The position numbers were made by a program, and so were the translations under genes. Positions 1 to 5,060 of a stretch of DNA of 6,732 nucleotides are shown here, in pieces. How positions within the stretch are numbered: position 1 is the stretch's first letter; the number at the start of each line of letters is the position of its first letter. Source of the DNA: Hyphomicrobiales bacterium. Lineage in GTDB: Bacteria; Pseudomonadota; Alphaproteobacteria; Rhizobiales; SZUA-8. The DNA lies in the NCBI GenBank assembly GCA_003232175.1, contig QILX01000225.1, forward strand, positions 1-6,732, given 5' to 3'. The notes under the pieces are model-generated. The model worked only from the letters and a program-made list of their open reading frames with translations. It searched no databases and was not told the DNA's origin.

Positions 1-857
1 TCAGCCACCCCGACATCGTGGCTTGAGGCATAGATGTAGACATTGATGCCCACCGGCGCGGCGGCGAATATGGTCAGCACGCCGACGGAAACAGCATCAA
101 GGCCAGCAATTTTTGCGGCAAAGACCCACACCAGCGCCGGCAATAGCCCAAGTTTCAGCACCGTCATCAGCAGTGCCGGCCTGAACCCTCTGGCGATGCC
201 ATGGCGGTGCAATATCAGGCCCATGGAGATGAGGGCACAAGGAACAGCGGTATCGGCAATGATTTTTGTGATGGTGTCGGCGCTTTGGGTCAGCATGAGA
301 CCTGAAAAGCGAAAAATCCCCCCGATGGCCAAGCCGACGATTATCGGGTTTTTGGCCATGGATAGGAGCGTGGAGAGGACCGCGGCGCCAAATTTAACTT
401 CGCCACCGCGGGAAAATTCGATCTGGAGGGAATTGATCAGGGTCATGACCGGCATGTGGAAGGGGAAGAGAACGAAGAATATCAGCGCCCCCTCGGCCCC
501 ATAGCTGATGATGACCAGGGGCATGCCGAGCATGACCGAATTGGAGTAGGACGCACCGACCCCGACGATGGCGCTCGTCGGACCATCGGTTTTGAGAACA
601 GATCTGGCGATCAGGCTGGCAAGGATCCAGACGATGAACACCGCGCCAAAATAACACAGGAGCAAGATGGCCGGGGAGATGTCCGGCGCCGGTGTTGTGG
701 CAATGGAACGGAAAACCAGCAGCGGTACGGCAATGCGGTGGACATAAGCTGAAAATCCGTCCGCCGCCGCCGCATTCATCAGCCCGTACCAGGCGGCAAG
801 ATACCCAACGCCCAAAAGGCCGAAAACCGGCAGCACAATGTCGATGATCTCGATCAC
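1..857 (-). CDS. AEC-family permease, C-terminus cut by window edge
   Basis: This is an inner-membrane carrier of the auxin efflux carrier (AEC) family, whose bacterial members include MdcF-like transporters that move small organic acids. The substrate cannot be told from sequence. The minus-strand frame is open for 285 codons to the window edge; family members are about 310 residues, so roughly 25 are missing. The protein is almost wholly hydrophobic. It opens with a helix (VLPVFGLLGVGYLAAW, residues 9-23), then shows the family-like PLLVFRSIA (45-53), a central SYSNSVMLGMPL stretch in the middle third, and PVGINVYIYA (268-277), which matches the conserved proline-containing segment near the C-terminus. 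The start chosen is GTG at 857, because a GAGGG sequence (plus-strand 862-866) lies 4 bases upstream and there is no in-frame ATG before it. It is transcribed away from everything else in the window. Family assignment is firm; substrate is unknown. Confidence 0.9.
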   Translation of the reverse strand, partial: MIEIIDIVLPVFGLLGVGYLAAWYGLMNAAAADGFSAYVHRIAVPLLVFRSIATTPAPDISPAILLLCYFGAVFIVWILASLIARSVLKTDGPTSAIVGVGASYSNSVMLGMPLVIISYGAEGALIFFVLFPFHMPVMTLINSLQIEFSRGGEVKFGAAVLSTLLSMAKNPIIVGLAIGGIFRFSGLMLTQSADTITKIIADTAVPCALISMGLILHRHGIARGFRPALLMTVLKLGLLPALVWVFAAKIAGLDAVSVGVLTIFAAAPVGINVYIYASSHDVGVA

Positions 858-931
858 GCGACCCTCATCTGGAAATATCGAAGCAAAGACCGGCAGTGTT
901 CGGTCCGCCGAAGCCTGTAAGGGCCCGGTGA

Positions 932-1231
932 AATGCCCTAAAACCTGTCGCGATCATTCTGAGCAGCACCATTGCATTAGACATTTGTTTGGCCGTGCCC
1001 TATTTCCCAAAACCGGTTCCCTCTTTTGGGAGGCAGGCTTGGGCTCCAATGGTTGCGATTGCCCTGGGGGCACTGACGTTGCCCGGGCGCACTCTAATTG
1101 TCGCGTCTGATGCTCTCAATTTTCTGGTGACCGCCTATCCCCTGGTCATGATATCAACATTTGCAGTTCCCTTATCGATAATTCTGCATGTCATGTGCTT
1201 GTGGAAATTGCGCCGGGCCGGGGCCGTTTGA
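932..1231 (+). CDS. Possible small membrane protein or gene remnant
   Basis: The frame is open from just after a TGA at 929-931 to the TGA at 1229-1231. It reads as three hydrophobic segments: one near the start (LKPVAIILSSTIALDICLAV), one after a proline-rich turn (APMVAIALGALTLPG), and one near the end (YPLVMISTFAVPLSIILHV), followed by a basic LWKLRR tail that fits the positive-inside rule. This is not what a random frame normally gives. The start is the problem: candidates are CTG 959, TTG 989, GTG 995 and ATG 1049, and none has a well-placed ribosome binding site (GGGAGG at 1028-1033 is 15 bases before ATG 1049). It could be a real small gene with a weak start, or the C-terminal part of a larger gene that has lost its front. 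A strong hairpin sits over the stop codon, as expected at a gene end. I do not recognise a named family. Confidence 0.4.
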   Translation, partial: NALKPVAIILSSTIALDICLAVPYFPKPVPSFGRQAWAPMVAIALGALTLPGRTLIVASDALNFLVTAYPLVMISTFAVPLSIILHVMCLWKLRRAGAV

Positions 1232-1246
1232 GACGGCTCTGGCCCG
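1214..1246 (+). terminator. Strong hairpin over the stop of the small membrane ORF
   Basis: Bases 1214-1227 and 1233-1246 form a 14-bp RNA stem, uninterrupted if two G-U pairs are allowed, closing a five-base loop TTGAG. The stop codon TGA (1229-1231) is in the loop. There is no run of T after it (AAAATTGCG follows), so it is not a textbook intrinsic terminator. It may act as an RNA 3' end stabiliser or a pause site. On the minus strand there is no T-run either. Confidence 0.5.
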
Positions 1247-1470
1247 AAAATTGCGTTGTTCTGAAAATTGGACCGGCGGAGTTCACGCTTCATTAAACGG
1301 GAGCGGGTAAAACCTGCCTTGGGTCCCTTATGTATGAGTTGCGTAGGCAGTCGCGATGCGTATCACGCGGCTGCCACTACTCTTTTCTTCGTCAGCCCTC
1401 CGGTGGAATTCACACCAGGCGCAGACCGAACCATGAAAGCCACGGCGTGAATAATCCGTGCCGGCAAACC
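1247..1470. other. Leader region before the receiver gene
   Basis: These 224 bases carry no believable gene. They contain a strong hairpin (1343-1377, listed separately) and a five-codon open frame MKATA (1433-1450). The TGA of that frame overlaps a GTG (1447-1449) in frame with the receiver gene. I could not pick out a convincing sigma-70 promoter by eye. The promoter for the receiver-transporter pair presumably lies here or slightly upstream. Confidence 0.4.
1343..1377 (+). terminator. Hairpin in leader of receiver gene, terminator- or attenuator-like
   Basis: GGCAGTCGCG (1346-1355) pairs with CGCGGCTGCC (1366-1375) over ten positions with one G-U pair, around a ten-base loop. Skipping A1345, two more pairs form (1343-1344 with 1376-1377). 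A pyrimidine-rich stretch, ACTCTTTTCTTC, follows at 1379-1390. That is compatible with a weak intrinsic terminator or attenuator about 95 bases before the receiver start. A CTGCC at 1314-1318 could compete for the left arm. Confidence 0.4.
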
Positions 1471-1863
1471 ATGTCACCACATCTTCTTATTGCCGAAGAC
1501 AACCGCCCCAACCGCATTCTGATCGAAACTTATGTGAACAAATTCGGTTTTTCTTCGGCCTCGGTGGGTAATGGCGCCGCAGCTGTTGAAGCCGTTCGCG
1601 ATGGCGGTTTTGATCTGGTGCTGATGGATATCCAGATGCCCAAAATGGATGGCCTGGCGGCGACCCGCGCCATCCGCCGATTGCCCGGCTACAGCGCCGG
1701 CATTCCCATTCTCGCCCTGACCGCAAGCGAGTTGAGCGAAGTCGAGCCATCCTGCGACGCCGCCGGTCTGAACGGGGTTATTTCCAAGCCCATTGACCCG
1801 ACCGAACTTTTTGCCAAGATTACCCACCATATAGATCTTGACCAAAATCGGCTTGCGTACTGA
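1471..1863 (+). CDS. Stand-alone response-regulator receiver protein
   Basis: A 130-residue protein consisting of one CheY-like receiver domain and nothing else. The signature residues are all present: the acidic pair E9-D10 in LLIAEDN, the phosphoacceptor D53 in VLMDIQMPKMDG, the switch T84 in ALTAS, and K106 in ISKPID. Such proteins are phosphorylated by a histidine kinase and act by protein contact (DivK/CheY style) or as a phosphorelay step. The MDIQMPKMDG style is that of receivers from hybrid kinases. No kinase or output domain is in the window, so its partner is unknown. The start at ATG 1471 puts the first beta strand at residues 4-8, normal for the family, but no clear Shine-Dalgarno sequence precedes it. 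GTG 1447 in the same frame is an alternative that would add eight residues. A transporter gene follows after 52 bases, probably co-transcribed. Confidence 0.9.
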   Translation: MSPHLLIAEDNRPNRILIETYVNKFGFSSASVGNGAAAVEAVRDGGFDLVLMDIQMPKMDGLAATRAIRRLPGYSAGIPILALTASELSEVEPSCDAAGLNGVISKPIDPTELFAKITHHIDLDQNRLAY

Positions 1864-1915
1864 TCGCATGGCTCGCACCCCCTTCTGACCGGGGAAAAAT
1901 TCCAGGACACCTGAT

Positions 1916-3127
1916 ATGAAACGGCGTGACGGCCACGCAGAACCCTTGGCGCCGGCAAATGAAACGGTTGCCAATCCGGTAAAAGGCATTGCCGCTGCCA
2001 TCGGGGCCGTCGCGGTGTTCTCGTTTACCGGTGGTGTCACATTCCCGCTTTTATCGTTTATCATGAACCGAAACGGGGCCTCGCCGACCCTGATCGGCCT
2101 GAGCGGCGCCATGATGCCGCTGGGCATTATTTGCGGCGCGTTTATCGTTCCCGCCCTGGCACGGCGCTATGGCGCGTTTTTCCTGTGTCTGGGATCGTAT
2201 ATTGCCGTGGCGGTACTCATTCTCGGCCTGGCGCTGACGAGGGATTTCGATCTGTGGTTTCCGCTCCGCTTTGCCCTGGGCGTGGCGATCAATTTCCTTT
2301 TCATCTTTTCGGAGACCTGGATCAATCAGTTGGCCCCGCCCCATATTCGCGGTCGGATCATGGGGCTTTATGTCACCATTGCCGCCGCCGGGTTTACCCT
2401 CGGGCCGGTGTTGCTCAGTGTCATTGGTTCTGAAGGGTATGGGGCGTTCACGGTGGCGATTTTTTCGCCGTTTGCCGCGCTGCCCCTGCTGCTCTGGGCC
2501 CGACCTCAACTGCCCGACGGTTTCAAGGACAGCCCCGCCGGATCATTCATGGTCTTTGCCAGGGCCGCGCCGATGCTGCTCCTGCTCGTCGGGATTGTCG
2601 CTCTATACGACCAGACATTGCTGACCCTTTTTCCGGTCTATGGTCTGGGGGCGGGACTTGGCGAAGTGCAGACCAACTGGGCACTGAGCGTAATGATTTC
2701 GGGCAATATGCTGTTGCAGTTGCCCCTGGGCTGGCTGGCCGATAAAATTGACCGCCGGTATATTGTGGTTGTCCTGGCGGTGACCACCGCTGCGGGCTTT
2801 GCCGTGCTGCCCTTGGCCATCGGCACTTTCTGGGGTTGGCCCCTGCTTTTTGCAATCGGGGCCACAGGGTTCGGCGGTTTCACCATTGCCATGGTGGAGC
2901 TTGGCGACAAATTCACCGGCACGATGCTTTTGACCGGGAATTCCGCTTTTGCCGTCATGTGGGGCCTGGGCGGTCTCCTCGGGCCGCCGGTCGCTGGCGC
3001 CGCCATGGATGTTTATGGCATCGATGGTTTCCCTCTGACCTTGATGGTTCTTTTCGGCATCCTTGCCCTGGCATTGACCTGGCGACCGCTGGTGCAATCG
3101 AAAAATTCCTCTTCCAGCCACCTTTGA
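1916..3127 (+). CDS. Major facilitator superfamily transporter (YcaD-like)
   Basis: A 403-residue inner-membrane carrier with the length and hydrophobicity pattern of a 12-helix major facilitator. Visible landmarks are a short polar N-terminus (1-22), ALARRYG after helix 2 (80-86), ETWIN (133-137) followed by PPHIRGRIMGLY (141-152), and GWLADKIDRR (272-281), a clear motif-A loop between helices 8 and 9 that marks the second half-repeat. The ETWIN...RGR arrangement recalls the YcaD-like branch of MFS_1, usually annotated as uncharacterised efflux or uptake carriers. The substrate cannot be inferred. The ATG at 1916 is supported by AGGA at 1904-1907, eight bases upstream. Its closeness to the receiver gene suggests one transcript, but receiver-to-transporter control is only a guess. 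The C-terminus ends in a polar, serine-rich tail. Confidence 0.9.
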   Translation: MKRRDGHAEPLAPANETVANPVKGIAAAIGAVAVFSFTGGVTFPLLSFIMNRNGASPTLIGLSGAMMPLGIICGAFIVPALARRYGAFFLCLGSYIAVAVLILGLALTRDFDLWFPLRFALGVAINFLFIFSETWINQLAPPHIRGRIMGLYVTIAAAGFTLGPVLLSVIGSEGYGAFTVAIFSPFAALPLLLWARPQLPDGFKDSPAGSFMVFARAAPMLLLLVGIVALYDQTLLTLFPVYGLGAGLGEVQTNWALSVMISGNMLLQLPLGWLADKIDRRYIVVVLAVTTAAGFAVLPLAIGTFWGWPLLFAIGATGFGGFTIAMVELGDKFTGTMLLTGNSAFAVMWGLGGLLGPPVAGAAMDVYGIDGFPLTLMVLFGILALALTWRPLVQSKNSSSSHL

Positions 3128-3340
3128 TATGTGCCGGCGACAATTTTTTTCACAAAACCTGGAGCGGTTAACAGAGTCTTGCCAATGGCGATCAGTACAA
3201 CACTGAAATAATTCCATGATGCCACTAAGCCAAGGGAATCACATCTCTTTTACGTGAACTCCGTTGATCCGCAATGGTGCAGGCTGGGTGTGCGAAAACA
3301 GCCGTGCCGCCGCATTGAACGGCAAATTTTGCGCCGCCAT

Positions 3341-3360
3341 AAATTGCCCGGCGGCAATTT
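3341..3360. repeat. Perfect 8-bp hairpin with CGGC tetraloop
   Basis: AAATTGCC (3341-3348) and GGCAATTT (3353-3360) are exact inverted complements around the four-base loop CGGC. Just upstream, GGCAAATTT (3321-3329) is the same word with one extra A, and it can pair with 3341-3348 instead. The two hairpins are therefore mutually exclusive. No T-run follows (GGACACAC), so a simple terminator is unlikely. Confidence 0.6.
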
Positions 3361-3450
3361 GGACACACTTTTGTCACACACGTGCTGAAACTGAAACAGT
3401 CATCGCCATTAGAGACAGCCACCGGTCAGGTGAAAGAGTTCTGGCGGGCC

Positions 3451-3478
3451 GTTAGAGGATAATAGAAATAAGTCTAAC
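3451..3478. repeat. Six-base inverted repeat, possible operator
   Basis: GTTAGA (3451-3456) and TCTAAC (3473-3478) are exact inverted complements separated by 16 AT-rich bases. The centre lies about 180 bases upstream of the binding-protein start. It could be a regulator site, but six-base arms at this spacing may also arise by chance. Confidence 0.2.
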
Positions 3479-3642
3479 ATCGGATCATGATTGTAGTTTT
3501 GGGGTATCCAATAGGCAACGCGCGGCTCGATATCAATATTCTAAAAGTAAATCACGCGCCTGGGTTCCGGTTTCAGGCCATATCTTTCAATTAATGAACT
3601 GGGGGCAACTCATCGCTATGTCAACGGAGGGAATAATTAGTC

Positions 3643-4794
3643 ATGTATAGATTTTCACGCATTCTGGGGATAGCCACCCAAGGGTTGCTCGTGCTTGCGG
3701 TGGTCGTGTTGTTTGGCCGTCCGGCCATCGCCATTGAAACCGGACCTGATGCCGACCCGCACAGCGAAAGCGAATGGAAAGAAAGGGTCAATGGCGGCAC
3801 GGTGCGCATAATCACCAAGGGCCTTGGCTGTACCTGCACGAATATCGCCTCGGACATGGCGCGGGTCCTGAATGAAGTTGGCGACATAAGGGTTTTGCCG
3901 GTGATCGGACGCGGCTCGCTGCTGGGGATCGCCGATGTCATTCATTTGAAGGGCATCGACATGAGCATCCTGCAGTCCGACGTGCTGGCATACGTTGAAC
4001 GAAACGGCATACACAGAAACATCTCCGGCAAAGTTCGCTACGTTACCAAGCTCTACAACAGCGAACTGCATCTGATCGCCGGACCTGGAATTAAGTCCAT
4101 CCAGGATCTGGACGGCAAAACCGTAAGTTACGACGTCAAGGGCAGGGGTTCGTTTATTACCGCCCAGAATGTATTTGACCAATTGGGAGTCAAGCCGGTT
4201 CAGGTAAATCTGGAACGCGATGTCGCCATCGAAAAAATCAGAACCGGGGAAATCGCCGCGGCTTTTGTGGTGACCGGCAAACCCGCCGCGTCGATGCGTC
4301 AGGTAAAACCTGGAGATGGGCTGCATTTGCTGCCCATCCCCTTTGTCCCAGGGCTGGCGGATATCTATCTGCCTTCCAAGCTGACTTCCGAGGATTATCC
4401 TAATCTTATTCCTGCAGGACAGGTCATTGAGACCATTGCCGTGGGTGAGGTTCTGGCTGTCTACAACTGGAAGTCCGATTCCGAGAGATACCGCAAACTC
4501 TCTCGCTTCGTGGATAAGCTGTTTACCAACATCCAGGATTTGAAATTCCAGGAGCCCATTCGGCATCCCAAATGGAAAGAAATCAATATCGCAACTGACC
4601 TCCCGGGCTGGAAGCGCTTTACACCGGCCCAGGATTGGCTGGATGCCAACACCAGGCGTCCTGAGCCGCTGGTTGCGGATATGCGTGATAAATTCGAGAC
4701 TTTCCTGGCGGCCAATGGCAGCACCGACACCAGAGCGGCCGACAACCAGAATGAGCTGTTTCAGCGCTTTCTTGTCTGGTCAAGTCAGCAATAA
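3643..4794 (+). CDS. Exported TAXI-type solute-binding protein
   Basis: A 383-residue periplasmic binding protein of the TAXI group (TRAP-associated extracytoplasmic immunogenic). It begins with a Sec signal peptide: basic start, hydrophobic core about 14-24, likely cleavage after AIA (28-30). The mature part opens with the family-like strand VRIITKGLG (54-62). RVLPVIGRGS, DMSILQSDVL and IQDLDGKTVSYD follow, the last being the usual I-x-D-L-x-G-K hinge segment. Two features stand out. The expected G-T-Y-Y-type pocket motif reads G-C-T-C-T-N, with Cys63 and Cys65 the only cysteines in the protein. There is also a C-terminal extension of roughly 80 residues (from about 305, including GWKRF and QDWLDANT) beyond the usual 300-330. 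No TRAP membrane subunit is adjacent, so it may be an orphan binder or sensor. GGAGG at 3626-3630 lies 12 bases before ATG 3643, and an in-frame TAA at 3634-3636 rules out any earlier start. The ligand is unknown. Confidence 0.85.
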   Translation: MYRFSRILGIATQGLLVLAVVVLFGRPAIAIETGPDADPHSESEWKERVNGGTVRIITKGLGCTCTNIASDMARVLNEVGDIRVLPVIGRGSLLGIADVIHLKGIDMSILQSDVLAYVERNGIHRNISGKVRYVTKLYNSELHLIAGPGIKSIQDLDGKTVSYDVKGRGSFITAQNVFDQLGVKPVQVNLERDVAIEKIRTGEIAAAFVVTGKPAASMRQVKPGDGLHLLPIPFVPGLADIYLPSKLTSEDYPNLIPAGQVIETIAVGEVLAVYNWKSDSERYRKLSRFVDKLFTNIQDLKFQEPIRHPKWKEINIATDLPGWKRFTPAQDWLDANTRRPEPLVADMRDKFETFLAANGSTDTRAADNQNELFQRFLVWSSQQ

Positions 4795-4807
4795 CCGGTA
4801 AATATAT

Positions 4808-4853
4808 GGCCACCGCCGGCGGCAGGGGGGAGAATACTCAAGCCGGCGGGGCC
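4808..4853 (+). terminator. GC-rich hairpin after the binding-protein gene
   Basis: Bases 4808-4820 pair with 4842-4853 over 12 base pairs with a single bulged A (4812), around a 21-base loop. It starts 14 bases after the stop codon. Only a short GTTT follows, so termination would be weak or depend on other factors. It probably separates the binding-protein transcript from the sulfite oxidase gene. Confidence 0.5.
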
Positions 4854-4889
4854 GTTTAACCTCGTAATCGCCCTGAAGTTTCGAAACCC

Positions 4890-4919
4890 GCCGCAAACAG
4901 CATTTGGTTGTTTTGCGGC
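4890..4919. repeat. Inverted repeat in sulfite oxidase upstream region
   Basis: GCCGCAAAC (4890-4898) pairs with GTTTTGCGGC (4910-4919) with one extra base in the right arm, giving a nine-base-pair stem. The palindrome GTTTCGAAAC (4878-4887) lies just before it. Together they make a compact symmetrical block about 140-180 bases upstream of the sulfite oxidase start. It could be an operator or a second transcript-end structure. Confidence 0.35.
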
Positions 4920-4986
4920 AAATGAAAATTACGTTGGCGGAGTGTTTTTTGTTCCTGAATTTCCTCCAATGGCAGAATTTAAAAGA

Positions 4987-5012
4987 TATATTCGCATGCG
5001 TAAATATGCATG
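4987..5012 (+). promoter_or_regulatory. Candidate -10 box and short inverted repeat before sulfite oxidase
   Basis: TATATT (4987-4992) resembles a -10 box in an AT-rich stretch, but no good -35 sits 16-18 bases upstream. Directly after it CATGC (4995-4999) and GCATG (5008-5012) form an inverted repeat separated by eight bases, at the position where a repressor could block the start of transcription. Both readings are tentative. Confidence 0.2.
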
Positions 5013-5047
5013 TATGTAACGAAGACGACAGAAGGACAATGACAAAT

Positions 5048-5053
5048 GGGAGG
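5048..5053 (+). promoter_or_regulatory. Ribosome binding site that fixes the sulfite oxidase start
   Basis: GGGAGG lies seven bases before ATG 5061 and is by far the best Shine-Dalgarno sequence nearby. It falls inside the alternative five-codon-longer frame from ATG 5046, so that start is disfavoured. Confidence 0.75.
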
Positions 5054-5060
5054 AAAAAAG

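Larger units (their letters stand above)
3128..3642. other. Gene-free 515-base region with inverted repeats
   Basis: I find no credible gene here on either strand. The short open frames lack ribosome binding sites and family-like features. The region contains a T-run at 3144-3150 not preceded by a convincing stem, a cluster of AAATTGCC-type inverted words (3321-3360), and a six-base inverted repeat GTTAGA (3451-3456) / TCTAAC (3473-3478). The right end becomes AT-rich (around 3530-3600), as expected for the promoter zone of the binding-protein gene, but I cannot place -35 and -10 boxes with confidence. Confidence 0.5.

Noticed and set aside
43..504. Plus-strand 153-codon open frame
   Set aside because: It lies antisense to the AEC permease, whose frame has clear family motifs and a ribosome binding site. 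The plus frame has no hydrophobic pattern or recognisable domain.
1474..2127. Minus-strand 217-codon open frame
   Set aside because: It overlaps the receiver gene and the start of the transporter gene in antisense and shows no domain features.
3144..3150. T-run after the transporter gene as an intrinsic terminator
   Set aside because: The preceding GCCGGC is only a short self-palindrome with no room for a loop, so there is no adequate stem.
3225..3422. Minus-strand 65-codon frame with a CPNC motif, zinc-ribbon-like at first sight
   Set aside because: It starts at a GTG with no ribosome binding site. Part of it is read through the inverted repeats at 3321-3360, and the cysteine spacing does not form a proper pair of knuckles.
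3264..3455. Plus-strand 63-codon frame in the same gap
   Set aside because: No ribosome binding site, no hydrophobic or domain pattern, and it crosses the hairpin region.
3655..4566. Minus-strand 303-codon open frame
   Set aside because: It is antisense to the binding-protein gene, whose signal peptide and TAXI motifs are clear. Long antisense frames are common in GC-rich coding DNA.
5046..5060. Longer sulfite oxidase start at ATG 5046
   Set aside because: The strong GGGAGG at 5048-5053 lies inside this extension and is well placed for ATG 5061. Only a weaker AGAAGGA precedes ATG 5046.
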